Source: Thiorhodococcus drewsii AZ1
Lineage (GTDB): Bacteria; Pseudomonadota; Gammaproteobacteria; Chromatiales; Chromatiaceae
Reading direction: 5' to 3'
Length of the DNA stretch: 64,000 bases
NCBI RefSeq assembly: GCF_000224065.1
Contig: NZ_AFWT01000019.1
Coordinates: 1-64,000, forward strand
The stretch's first letter is position 1, and every line of letters starts with the position of its first letter. Position numbers and translations under genes: made by a program. Of the stretch, positions 27,314 to 36,242 are shown in pieces. Below the pieces are notes generated by a model, which did no database searches, was not told where the DNA came from, and saw only the letters and a program-made list of their open reading frames with translations.

Positions 27314-28273
27314 TTAGGGCGCGGTCGGATCCAGCGAGAAGCGGGCGACATTTCCTCGCGCGCGTGACTCGATATCGAATGGTTTGTCGCCGATCGTCAT
27401 TCGGGTTGCGGCCGCGTTGCCGATCACGAGCTTGTAGGGCGGCTCTCCGGTAAGGACGCGGCGTTCGCCCTCGCCCATCTCGCCGTTCAGCACGACCTTG
27501 CCCTTTGCGTCGCGCACGTCGATCCAGGTGGTGCCCGTGAATTCGAGCGCGACCTCTGGAGGACCGGTCTGTTCGGGCGGTGCCTCTTCCTCCTGGGGGG
27601 CGGGCTCTTCGGTGTCGGCTGCGGCCTGCGTCGTCGATTGGGTGGCGGTTGTGGGTTCCTCTGTCGCCGCTGTCGAGGCGGGCGTCGGCTCCAGTGTCCG
27701 CAGCGGTATCGTGTCTGGTGGGACCTGCGTCTCGGAGTCTTGCGGCTGTCCCTCTTCCGACTGCGCGCTGGTTTCCGCGTTGTCAGCGGCGGCTGTGTCA
27801 ACGGCGTTATCGGTGGAGGCCGGGTTTTCCGCTGTGGCCTCGGTTGTCGTCTTCTGTTGGTTTTGCCACCAGAAGAAGGCGCCGGCCGCGCCGCCGCCGA
27901 TCAGGGCCAAGATAATAATCCATGCCCAAGGTACGCTGGACCGACGTGGCGGGAGCAGGGCACCAGCGGTGCTGGTGTGCTGCACGTAATCAGGGAGACT
28001 GGCCCGGTAGGCGGCCACGATGGGCGCCGGATCCGTGCCGAGCAGGCGGGCGTAGTTCTTGAGATAGCCGGCGACGAAGACCGGGGGCGGCAGGTCTTCG
28101 TAACGGTCTTGCTCCAACGCATCGACAACGCCGCGTTGAAGGTGCAGTTGGGCGATGACGCGTTCGATCTCGATGCCGCGCGATTCCCGTAGTTCACGCA
28201 GTCTGTGGCCGGGTCCCTTGGACAGGTCGGCCGGATTCTGGTTGCCCGATTGGATGTCTTGCGACGGATTCAT
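27314..28273 (-). CDS. rodZ: Cytoskeleton protein RodZ (HTH domain plus membrane helix)
   Basis: 319 residues. N-terminal helix-turn-helix of the XRE type (GHRLRELRESRGIEIERVIAQLHLQRGVVDALEQDRYEDLP), a membrane helix near 113-133 (WAWIIILALIGGGAAGAFFWW), a long Thr/Ala/Glu linker, then a DUF4115 beta domain (EVALEFTGTTWIDVRDAKGKVV). RodZ ties MreB to the membrane and maintains rod shape. ispG, usually next to it before hisS, is absent. Confidence 0.93.
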   Translation of the reverse strand: MNPSQDIQSGNQNPADLSKGPGHRLRELRESRGIEIERVIAQLHLQRGVVDALEQDRYEDLPPPVFVAGYLKNYARLLGTDPAPIVAAYRASLPDYVQHTSTAGALLPPRRSSVPWAWIIILALIGGGAAGAFFWWQNQQKTTTEATAENPASTDNAVDTAAADNAETSAQSEEGQPQDSETQVPPDTIPLRTLEPTPASTAATEEPTTATQSTTQAAADTEEPAPQEEEAPPEQTGPPEVALEFTGTTWIDVRDAKGKVVLNGEMGEGERRVLTGEPPYKLVIGNAAATRMTIGDKPFDIESRARGNVARFSLDPTAP

Positions 28274-28287
28274 GACAACTGGTGTTC

Positions 28288-29082
28288 CTAAAGCTCTTTG
28301 GTTTTGGGGGCGACAGGGAAATTCTGCTTGAGCGCCTTTGCGTAGTATCTGGCGCGCTTGTTGTTCCCAAGGCGGCGTTCAACCTGAACCCCGACGGTGA
28401 GGGCCGTGTAGGAGGTGCTGGGGGTGCGTATGGTTCCCTTGTCGAAATAGCGGTCGAGATAGCCCTTGGCTGTCTTGGCATCACCCCGCTTGAAGGCGGT
28501 TTCGGCCATTTTGACCAATGCCGGTCCGAAGTTCGGATTGGCCCGGATGGCGTCTTGATAGTAGCCCTCCGCCTTTGTGTTGTCCCCGGACGCGCTGGCG
28601 CAATTGCCGGCGTTGGTCATGGCTATCCAAGGTGTGGTGTAAAGCGGGTTTTTAAGCGCCTTTTTGAAATAGGTATCGGCCTCGGCATAGCGTTTCTGCC
28701 GGCACTGGAAGGAGGCATAGGCGTTTAGGATATCTGAGCTTTTGGGGGCGAGATCTACGGCCTTCTCGTAATGATCCTCGGCGAGGTCTTTTTTGTCGAT
28801 TTCCTCGTAGAGGAAGGCGATCCACACCTGGGCGCGCGCATAGCGCCGGTCCGCCTCGATCGCCTGCTGGGCGCGGCGGAAGGCGACCTCGATCTGGCCG
28901 CGCGCATAATATTCCTCGGCCATGCGCACATAGAGTTCAGCCGGGCTGTCCTGGGGGTCCAGTCCGAGTTCGTCGTCGTGCTGCTGTGTGCCCATGCTCG
29001 AGCAGGCGCCAAGCAGCCAGCAGAGGCCGATTACGGCCAGCGGCCTGTGAATCAATCGGGACCTTGCATCCAGCACGCTCAT
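28288..29082 (-). CDS. pilW: Type IV pilus assembly lipoprotein PilW (PilF)
   Basis: 264 residues. Signal peptide with lipobox LLGAC, then TPR repeats (SPAELYVRMAEEYYARGQIEVAFRRAQQAIEADR and following). PilW/PilF is the pilotin that places the PilQ secretin in the outer membrane. Start overlaps the rlmN stop by 4 bases. Confidence 0.9.
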   Translation of the reverse strand: MSVLDARSRLIHRPLAVIGLCWLLGACSSMGTQQHDDELGLDPQDSPAELYVRMAEEYYARGQIEVAFRRAQQAIEADRRYARAQVWIAFLYEEIDKKDLAEDHYEKAVDLAPKSSDILNAYASFQCRQKRYAEADTYFKKALKNPLYTTPWIAMTNAGNCASASGDNTKAEGYYQDAIRANPNFGPALVKMAETAFKRGDAKTAKGYLDRYFDKGTIRTPSTSYTALTVGVQVERRLGNNKRARYYAKALKQNFPVAPKTKEL

Positions 29083-30176
29083 CGCGGGATCTCCATGCGG
29101 CCGTCTTCGACCCGGATGCGTCCGAGCCGGCGCGTGCGATCTTCGACGCGTCCGACGAGCTGACCGCAGGCGGCTGAGATCTCGTCGCCGCGCGTCTTGC
29201 GCGTCATGGCGAAGATCCCGGCGCGGGTCAGGCGCACACGGAATGCCTCGATGCGCTCCGGCGTCGAGGTTCCGAAGTCGTTTCCGGCGAAGGGGTTGAA
29301 CGGAATCAGGTTGAGCTTAGAGGGAACGCCTTCGAGTAGCCGGATCAGCTGCTTGGCGTGGGCGATGCTGTCGTTGACGCCGTCCAGCATGACGTATTCC
29401 CAGGTTACCTTGCGGCGTTTGTCGTTGGCGATATAGGCCTTGCAGGCGGGGATGAGCTCCGACAGCGGATATTTGCGGTTGATCGGTACCAGCTGATCGC
29501 GTAGCTCGTCGTTCGGCGCGTGCAGTGAGACGGCGAGCGAGACGTCGCTGACCTCGCGCAGCCGGTAGATGTTGGGGACGATGCCCGAGGTGCTGAGTGT
29601 AACGCGCTGTTTGGCCAGCATGTAGGCGAGATCGTCCTGCATGATGTCCATGGCCTTGACCGCCGCCTCGAAATTGGCGAGCGGTTCGCCCATGCCCATC
29701 ATCACGACGTTGGTGGGCGCCGTGCCGAGTTGGCGGGCTGCATGCCAGACCTGGCCGACGATCTCGGCGACGCTGAGATTGCGGTTGAAGCCCTGGCGGG
29801 CGGTGGCGCAGAAGGCGCACTCCAGTGCGCAACCGACCTGAGAGGAGACGCAGATGGTGCTGCGCTTGCCCTCGGGGATGAAGACGGTCTCGATACGTTG
29901 GCCGTCGGCGAGTTCCATCACCCATTTGGTGGTCCCGTCCTCGGACGGATGGTCGGCGATGATGCGCGGCAGATAGATGTCTACCGTGCCGCGCAATGCC
30001 TCGCGCAACCGTTTGGGCACATCGGTCATGGCGTCATAGTCGGTGACGCCATGCTTGTGGATCCACTTGAAGAGGTTGCGACCATGAAAGGCCTTGAAAC
30101 CCAGGTCGACGACCAGCGCCTCGCAGTCGGCGAGGTCGAGATCCAGCAAGTTCGTCCTGGTTTCGTTGGCGATCAT
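29079..30176 (-). CDS. rlmN: 23S rRNA/tRNA adenine-C2 methyltransferase RlmN
   Basis: 365 residues. Radical-SAM motif CALECAFCATARQG gives the 4Fe-4S cluster. The C-terminal ISAACGQL and the cysteine of SSQVGC are the family's methyl-transfer positions. It methylates A2503 of 23S rRNA and A37 of some tRNAs. Confidence 0.96.
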   Translation of the reverse strand: MIANETRTNLLDLDLADCEALVVDLGFKAFHGRNLFKWIHKHGVTDYDAMTDVPKRLREALRGTVDIYLPRIIADHPSEDGTTKWVMELADGQRIETVFIPEGKRSTICVSSQVGCALECAFCATARQGFNRNLSVAEIVGQVWHAARQLGTAPTNVVMMGMGEPLANFEAAVKAMDIMQDDLAYMLAKQRVTLSTSGIVPNIYRLREVSDVSLAVSLHAPNDELRDQLVPINRKYPLSELIPACKAYIANDKRRKVTWEYVMLDGVNDSIAHAKQLIRLLEGVPSKLNLIPFNPFAGNDFGTSTPERIEAFRVRLTRAGIFAMTRKTRGDEISAACGQLVGRVEDRTRRLGRIRVEDGRMEIPR

Positions 30177-30188
30177 GGTGTTTCTCGA

Positions 30189-30617
30189 TCAGCGGGTGCG
30201 GGGGCAGAGCCCTTCGGGGAAGAAGAAGGCGATCTCGGTGGCCGCATTCTCGGCGGAGTCGGAGCCGTGTGCCGCGTTCTCGGTGAAGGAGTCGGCGAAA
30301 TCGGCGCGGATGGTGCCGGGGGCTGCGTCGGCCGGGTTGGTCGCGCCCATGATCTCACGATTCTTGGCCACAGCGTTCTCGCCTTCCAGCACCTGGACCA
30401 TAACCGGGCCGGAGATCATGAAGTCGACCAGTTCGTCGAAGAAGGGCTTGCCCTGATGGATGGCGTAGAAGGCGGACGCCTGCTCGCGGCTCATGTGCAG
30501 CATGCGTGCGGCAACGATGCGCAGTCCGGCCGACTCGAAACGGCCGAGGATGGCACCGATCGCGTTCTTGGCGACGGCATTGGGTTTGATGATGGACAGC
30601 GTGCACTCGATAGCCAT
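30189..30617 (-). CDS. ndk: Nucleoside diphosphate kinase
   Basis: 142 residues from the ATG at 30617 ([18 protein letters not shown]). The active-site histidine lies in NAAHGSDS. It balances NTP pools. It is the first gene of the cluster running to der; the 30618-30888 gap to the divergent DHH gene shows a T/A-rich stretch near 30715-30725 but no certain promoter. Confidence 0.96.
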   Translation of the reverse strand: MAIECTLSIIKPNAVAKNAIGAILGRFESAGLRIVAARMLHMSREQASAFYAIHQGKPFFDELVDFMISGPVMVQVLEGENAVAKNREIMGATNPADAAPGTIRADFADSFTENAAHGSDSAENAATEIAFFFPEGLCPRTR

Positions 30618-30888
30618 GGTGGCTCCTGCTAAAGGCGTGATTGGTGAGGGGTGGATATAGGGAGGCGGAGGGATCCCCCCGCTGAGAAATGCGGGTCGGT
30701 GGAAACCATCTGCTTCAGTATAAGTCAACCCATAAGTCTAACGACAGCGGCATGCCCCGGCAATGGGACGTTGATCGCGTCCGTCGGGTCGATCGGGTTT
30801 CGCTCGCACGAGCGGTTCGTGCCGATCGGCGCCTTGGGCGATAATGAACCGCTTCGATTTCAATCCATCGATACATTCGACACCCGCC

Positions 30889-31848
30889 ATGCAACATTTC
30901 GACGTTTTCAATGGGGATGCAGATGGTCTCTGCGCCCTGCAGCAGCTGCGTTTGGCCGAGCCCCGCGACAGCATCCTCGTGACCGGCCCGAAGCGCGAGA
31001 TCGACCTGCTCGGGCGCGTGCCCTCCGGTGCCGCCGGCAGTGTGACCGTGCTCGATGTCTCGATGGAAAAGAACCGGGCCGCCTTGGATCGATTGTTGGC
31101 CGAAGGCGTTTCGGTGACCTACTTCGACCATCACTTCCCGGGCGAGATCCCATCACATTCCGCGTTATCCACGCATATCGAGACACTTCCGGACAAGGGA
31201 ACGAGTCTGTTGGTGGACGACTATCTCGCCGGCCGTCATCGCGCCTGGGCGGTGGTGGGAACCTTCGGCGACAACTTCGACCGTGCCGCCCGCCGTGCGG
31301 CCGAGCCCCTGGCACTGGGGGCGGAGGCGATCGAGCAGCTCCGTCAGCTGGGGATCCTGCTCAATTACAACGGCTATGGGGCCAAGGTCGAGGATCTGCA
31401 CTATGCACCCGACGATCTATTCGGTCGTCTGCGCCCCTATGCCGACCCGCTCGATTTCGTCGCCGAGGATGCCGCCTTCCGTGCGTTGCTCGATGGCTAC
31501 CAGAGCGACATGGCAGAGGTCGGCTCGCTACGACCGGCTGTCGAGGACGACGCGCATCGTCTTTTCATCCTACCGGCCGAGCCCTGGGCACGGCGTGCCA
31601 GCGGGGTCTTCGCCAACGACCTGGCCCAACAGGAGCCAGGGCGCGCGCATGCCATCCTCACACGGCTCGCCGACGCGTCCTTCCTGGTGAGCGTTCGGGC
31701 GCCGATCGCGCGACCGACCGGTGCCGACGACCTCTGTCGTCAGTTCGCGACGGGAGGGGGACGCAAGGCCGCAGCTGGAATCAACCGGCTTCCCGAAGCA
31801 GACTACGACCGCTTCGTCGACGCTTTCCAGGCGGCATTTCGGTCCTGA
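30889..31848 (+). CDS. DHH-family phosphoesterase
   Basis: 319 residues from the ATG at 30889; an ATG at 30844 in frame would add 15 residues, but family members begin near FDVFNGDADG. Motif DGDAD-like NGDADGLCAL, the DHH motif YFDHHFPG, and the DHHA1 glycine loop GGGRKAAAG are all present. The family includes oligoribonuclease-like and cyclic-dinucleotide phosphodiesterases; the substrate here is unknown. Its stop is 14 bases from the convergent transpeptidase gene. Confidence 0.82.
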   Translation: MQHFDVFNGDADGLCALQQLRLAEPRDSILVTGPKREIDLLGRVPSGAAGSVTVLDVSMEKNRAALDRLLAEGVSVTYFDHHFPGEIPSHSALSTHIETLPDKGTSLLVDDYLAGRHRAWAVVGTFGDNFDRAARRAAEPLALGAEAIEQLRQLGILLNYNGYGAKVEDLHYAPDDLFGRLRPYADPLDFVAEDAAFRALLDGYQSDMAEVGSLRPAVEDDAHRLFILPAEPWARRASGVFANDLAQQEPGRAHAILTRLADASFLVSVRAPIARPTGADDLCRQFATGGGRKAAAGINRLPEADYDRFVDAFQAAFRS

Positions 31849-31862
31849 TCGCCGTCCGGCCA

Positions 31863-32417
31863 TCATCGGGTTACGGTAACCGGATCCCCGATCTGTAATC
31901 GCTCGAAGAAGAATCGGGCGTCCGGTTCTCCGACCCGCACGCATCCATGAGAGTCCGGATAGCCCGGTAGCCAACCTTCGTGCAGAAAGTAGTTGCCGTG
32001 GAATTGGATGGCGTAAGGCATCCAGGCCTGCATACCGAGCTGGTTGGTATAGCGCGAGGAGACCTTGTCCTCGTCCTTGCTCAACACCGCGAACTGTCCG
32101 GTGGGGGTCGGATATCCGTCCGCGCCGGAGGAGATGGGGCCGGTGCGGACGGTTTCGCCGTCCTCCGAATAGTCAAAGGTTTGATCCGCGAGTGAGATCA
32201 CCAAGGCACGTTTTTTGACGGTGGAGGGATCCGCTGCCGGTTCGCTCGTGGTGTCCGTTGGGCTGGAAGGCTGGTGGTCTTGAGCGGGTTGCGCAGTCTG
32301 CTGGCCGGCGGTTTTGGGAGGCTGTCTCTCCGGGGCGCGGCGCTCGGGAGCACCGGCACAGGCGGCGAGGATCAGCGGTAGGAGAATAACGACGAGCGGG
32401 ACTTTGCATCGGGGCAT
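31863..32417 (-). CDS. YkuD-family L,D-transpeptidase lipoprotein
   Basis: 184 residues from the ATG at 32417, chosen because GGGAG lies just upstream (an in-frame ATG exists at 32438). Lipobox LAAC, a Pro/Gln-rich linker, then the YkuD domain with HGNYFLHEG and the active-site motif SHGCVRV. Such enzymes make 3-3 crosslinks or attach proteins to murein. The domain is short, but the catalytic Cys and His are there. Confidence 0.88.
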   Translation of the reverse strand: MPRCKVPLVVILLPLILAACAGAPERRAPERQPPKTAGQQTAQPAQDHQPSSPTDTTSEPAADPSTVKKRALVISLADQTFDYSEDGETVRTGPISSGADGYPTPTGQFAVLSKDEDKVSSRYTNQLGMQAWMPYAIQFHGNYFLHEGWLPGYPDSHGCVRVGEPDARFFFERLQIGDPVTVTR

Positions 32418-32486
32418 GGCGCTCCCTCGGAACGACAACGGATGATCAGACTATAGTCCGGCGTCGGCCCTTGGGGGCGCGATGGG

Positions 32487-33758
32487 TCAGTCCGCCATGG
32501 TGACAAGGATGCGTCCCATCCCCGGGGCCAGGTCGAACTCGAACGGCGTCGGGAGAAAGTCCATCGTCCATTCTGGTGATAGATCCTTCAGGGTGCGCGG
32601 CCGCGTAAGGTGGTCGTAGAGATTCTCGACCCGCAGAGACTGACGGTTCCAAGGGTCCTTATTTAGCGCCAGGAGTGCCTCTTCGTCGCCGTCGGTAAGA
32701 CGCTTGTGCAGCAGCAGGACTGCCGGGTTGGACGTCTCGATCACCGTGATCGGACCCTCGCTGCTCAAGACCGGATGGCTGTCCTTGATATGGTTGATCT
32801 GGGTGATGAATGGGGTCAGGTCGATGTTCGGAGACTCCCAGTGATCCGGCTGGGTGTTGACCACGTCGAGTCGGCGGCGAAATCCGTACTCGAACCCCAT
32901 AGGGATCATGACGCCGGTCGCGAAGAGCGCGGCGAAGAAATAGCGTTGCTGCATGGCGTGCGGATTGTCGCCCGATTCGCTGAACAGACGTTCGGTATCG
33001 TGGCTCTCTGGAAAGCTGATCGAGGGAACCTGATCGCGGGTTGCCGCATATTGATCGAGCAGCCAGTTGCCGGAGAAGTCCCACCATTTGGAGCTGTTGA
33101 AAATGGCGTTGAATCCGGCCTCTGCGGTGCTGCGCGTCTGCTCGGGCGAGCAGCCCAGCGTTTCGGCGACGAAGACGGTTCGCGGATGCGTGCGTCGGAT
33201 CCGCGTGATCAGCGTCTCCCAGGTTGATGTGGGGAGCTGGTAGGCCGCATCGCAGCGAAAGCCCGTGAACCCGAGATCGATCAGATGCTCGACCAGTTTG
33301 ACGCAATAGTCGAGCAGTGCGTCGCGGTTGCGTGAGCCTGCGTGATCGAACTGGGCCAGATCGCGCCAGACGACGCGGGTACCGTCTTCCTCGACGCAGA
33401 ATGGATTGGCGACCTTCTTGCCGTCGCGCACGAACCAATCGGCGTGCCGTTTCACCAAGGCCGAATCGATCGCGCAGTGATTGATGACCAGGTCGATCAT
33501 GACCGAGAGACCCTGGCTCTCGGCCTTTGCGATCATGTCCCGCACCTGATCGTCCGGCGATCTGGCGGATGTGGGCTCGATAAAGTCGGGATCGATCGCG
33601 AAATAGTCGGCAATCGAATAGAGGCTGCCGGAACGGCCGGTGCGCTGGATCGGGTTGACGAAGATCCAGTCAAACCCCATAGCGGCGGCGCGGCTCAGAT
33701 GCGGATCCCAGTCCCCGAGAGGTCCGGCGAGACGCGGGAAGAGGTTGTATATCTTCAT
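32487..33758 (-). CDS. GH13 alpha-amylase-family enzyme beside glycogen synthase
   Basis: 423 residues. Region II carries the nucleophile (GFTGFRCDAAYQ), region III the acid/base Glu (TVFVAETLG), region IV SFPESHDTERL, so the catalytic triad is intact. The layout recalls GlgE-type maltosyltransferases or short alpha-amylases, without N-terminal domains. Together with glgA, which lies upstream in the same direction, it suggests an alpha-glucan function. Exact reaction not assignable. Confidence 0.85.
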   Translation of the reverse strand: MKIYNLFPRLAGPLGDWDPHLSRAAAMGFDWIFVNPIQRTGRSGSLYSIADYFAIDPDFIEPTSARSPDDQVRDMIAKAESQGLSVMIDLVINHCAIDSALVKRHADWFVRDGKKVANPFCVEEDGTRVVWRDLAQFDHAGSRNRDALLDYCVKLVEHLIDLGFTGFRCDAAYQLPTSTWETLITRIRRTHPRTVFVAETLGCSPEQTRSTAEAGFNAIFNSSKWWDFSGNWLLDQYAATRDQVPSISFPESHDTERLFSESGDNPHAMQQRYFFAALFATGVMIPMGFEYGFRRRLDVVNTQPDHWESPNIDLTPFITQINHIKDSHPVLSSEGPITVIETSNPAVLLLHKRLTDGDEEALLALNKDPWNRQSLRVENLYDHLTRPRTLKDLSPEWTMDFLPTPFEFDLAPGMGRILVTMAD

Positions 33759-33816
33759 TGGAAAATGGGGCGCCCTGGTGATTCTGTGTCAGTGTCGAGT
33801 GCTGGGCGCGAGGCGC

Positions 33817-35883
33817 TCAGGCGTCGCGGATATAGTCGTAGATGTTCAGATAATCCTGGCCTGGGATGTTCCACGAATAGTCCGATCTCATGGCGTTCAA
33901 CATGAGGTCGCGGAAGTGGTTGGGGAAGTCGTTGTAGCAGGCGATGGCTCGGCCCAGTGCCGACTCCAGACCGGCGTTATCGTAGTCCTTGAAGACGTAG
34001 CCGTTGCGTTCGTGCAGTGGGCGCGCCGAATGATCCTTGTCGAAGACGGTATCCGCGAGTCCGCCGACGGCGCGCACCACGGGAATGGTGCCGTAGCGTA
34101 GAGCGATAAGCTGTGTCAGTCCGCAGGGTTCGAAGCGACTCGGCACCAGCATCATGTCGGCGCCTGCGTAGATGAGATGCGACAGCTCCTCGTCGAATCC
34201 GATCTCCAGATGACAGTCCGGGCTGTCGTTCAACATCTGCTTGAGGCCCCAGAAGTCGGCGTTGATACGCGCGTCGGGGCTCGATCCCAACAGCACGAAT
34301 TGGGCGCCGCGCTCAAGGGTGTTGAAGATGGCGTGACGGACCAGATCCAGTCCCTTCTGCGGATCGAGTCGGCCGATGAAGGCGACGATCGCCTTCTCGT
34401 TTTCGGCCAGCATCAGACGGTGGCGCAACGCGCGCTTGTTGTCGTATTTGCGCTCGATGGAATCGAGTCCGTACTGGACCGGGATGTGGCGGTCAATCTC
34501 AGGGTTCCAGACGTCGTAGTCGATGCCGTTGATCACGCCGCCGTACTTGATGTGATGGGTGTGAAGGGTGGGCTCCAGCCCGAATCCCTGGCCCTGATCC
34601 TTGGTCTCGTAGGCATAGCGGGGCGAGACGGTGGTCACGAAGTTCGAATAGACGATGCCGCCCTTGAGCAGATTGAGCGCTTGGCGGTAACGCTTGTCGC
34701 CCATGCGCACCTGGTCGAGGAAATGTTCGGGGCGGTGCAGTCCTGTGGCGGTCAGCACCTCCTTGCCGGTGACGCCCTGGTGAGCGAAGTTGTGGATGGT
34801 CAGACAGACGCGCGGGTGCGTCATGCCCATCGGTTGGTAGAACTCGTAGAGGAATACGGGGACCAGCGACGTCTGCCAGTCATGGCAGTGGATGATGTCC
34901 GGGTGCTTGCCCGACTTCCAGAGAAACTCCATCGCGGCGCGCGAGAAGAAGGCATAACGCAGGATGTCGTCCTGGAAGCCGTAGATGCTGGGGCGATTGA
35001 AAAAATCGTCCTGCGAATGGGGTTCGATGAAGAAGCACTTGCGTTCGTGGACGAATCCGAAATAGACGGTGCAGTGGATGGCAGCGTCATACCAGGGCAC
35101 CCATAGATCCTTGTAGACCTCATGCAGATCATGGATCTGGTCGTAACGCATGGAGGCGTATTTGGGCAGGATGATCTCGACATGGTTGCCGCGGATCGCC
35201 AGTTCGCGCGAGAGCCCGAACACCACGTCGGCCAGACCGCCCACCTTCGCCACGCCAGCCAGCTCCGGCGTGATATGGACGATGAAGAGGCTTGGGCGCG
35301 GTGGCTCCTGATAAGCGGGCGGTGCTGGCTCGGGTTCGGGTTCGGGTTCGCGGGACTGAGGCTCCAGTGGGCGCTCATTATCCTGGGACTGAGTCTGATG
35401 CTCTTCGGGCTCGGTAGCTGGACTCCTGTTCGCTTGCGATGGCTCCATCGGTTGTTCGGCTGCTTGGGGCGGATCGCTTGGTTCCAGGGTCCGAGAGGAT
35501 GCTTCGCTCATCTCCTGGCTTACATCAAAGATGTCAGACTCTTTTGATATGGTCTGGAGAGGCTGTCTGACGTCGGACGAAGACTCAGGTGTCTCAGGTG
35601 AGTTTGTCGCGTTCGAATCCAGGCTGAGTGTCGCTTGGCTATCCTGTTTGGTCGAAGTCGAGCGTTTGCGCGCAACTGCCTTCTTGGGTGCCTTGGACAC
35701 CTTGCGCACAGGCTTCTGGCTGGCGGTGTCGTCGATCGGCTCTTGGGAGGTTGGCGCCGCTGATGATGAGGCTGTGGCTTCGGTCGTTTCTTTCCCGGCG
35801 TCTCCGGTTGGTTTGCGGGTCTCGTCGGCCACGGCGAGCCGCGCGGTCTGTTTCTCTTTGGATCCAGTCGGCTTCTTCGCCAT
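33817..35883 (-). CDS. glgA: Glycogen/starch synthase (GT5) with a long N-terminal extension
   Basis: 688 residues, some 200 more than a usual GlgA. From about residue 199 the GT5 fold begins (SLFIVHITPELAGVAKVGGLADVV, the KxGGL ADP-glucose motif); AFIGRLDPQKGLD and PSRFEPCGLTQL follow in the C-terminal half. Residues 1-195 are low-complexity, rich in Lys, Ala, Ser, Glu and Pro, first basic (KKAVARKRST) and then acidic (EPEPEPEPAPP). The extension is not seen in textbook GlgA and probably is disordered. It makes alpha-1,4-glucan from ADP- or UDP-glucose. Confidence 0.92.
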   Translation of the reverse strand: MAKKPTGSKEKQTARLAVADETRKPTGDAGKETTEATASSSAAPTSQEPIDDTASQKPVRKVSKAPKKAVARKRSTSTKQDSQATLSLDSNATNSPETPESSSDVRQPLQTISKESDIFDVSQEMSEASSRTLEPSDPPQAAEQPMEPSQANRSPATEPEEHQTQSQDNERPLEPQSREPEPEPEPAPPAYQEPPRPSLFIVHITPELAGVAKVGGLADVVFGLSRELAIRGNHVEIILPKYASMRYDQIHDLHEVYKDLWVPWYDAAIHCTVYFGFVHERKCFFIEPHSQDDFFNRPSIYGFQDDILRYAFFSRAAMEFLWKSGKHPDIIHCHDWQTSLVPVFLYEFYQPMGMTHPRVCLTIHNFAHQGVTGKEVLTATGLHRPEHFLDQVRMGDKRYRQALNLLKGGIVYSNFVTTVSPRYAYETKDQGQGFGLEPTLHTHHIKYGGVINGIDYDVWNPEIDRHIPVQYGLDSIERKYDNKRALRHRLMLAENEKAIVAFIGRLDPQKGLDLVRHAIFNTLERGAQFVLLGSSPDARINADFWGLKQMLNDSPDCHLEIGFDEELSHLIYAGADMMLVPSRFEPCGLTQLIALRYGTIPVVRAVGGLADTVFDKDHSARPLHERNGYVFKDYDNAGLESALGRAIACYNDFPNHFRDLMLNAMRSDYSWNIPGQDYLNIYDYIRDA

Positions 35884-35979
35884 TCGCTCGATTCCTACAG
35901 CTGGGTCGGGTCAGGTGTTAGCACGTCGTCGGTTACGTGCATTCTGCCATGATCCCTCATTTAGGGGGGAGATGATGGA

Positions 35980-36137
35980 CATAGCTTTACCCATATCTTC
36001 TAGCGCTTTTTGTGTGCGGCGAGATAAGTGCCTGATTGAGCGACTTGGAGTCATGAGTTGCCAGCTTCGTGGGACGAAAACCGGGTGCCGTAAGTGTCTG
36101 AGCGGGAACGCGGACTCGACTTATGGGTAAAGCTATG
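35980..36137. repeat. 158-bp segment bounded by perfect 16-bp inverted repeats
   Basis: CATAGCTTTACCCATA (35980-35995) recurs as its exact reverse complement at 36122-36137. The segment lies in the 359-base gap between glgA and the DUF4214 gene and codes for nothing I recognise. Size and ends resemble a MITE-like non-autonomous element. No clear flanking duplication is seen. Confidence 0.6.
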
Positions 36138-36162
36138 ATGATGGAGGCAGGAATGTGTGGCG

Positions 36163-36197
36163 CGGCTCCGACTGGGCGTGATGCCGAGTCGGGGCCG
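36163..36197 (-). terminator. Hairpin downstream of the DUF4214 gene
   Basis: CGGCTCCGACT (36163-36173) pairs with AGTCGGGGCCG (36187-36197) with one mismatch. It lies 46 bases past the stop of the leftward DUF4214 gene. No T-run is visible, so termination is only possible. Confidence 0.4.
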
Positions 36198-36242
36198 TCT
36201 ATTGAGTCTCCCGCCTTTACAGGTGAGGAGGATAGCAAGTGT

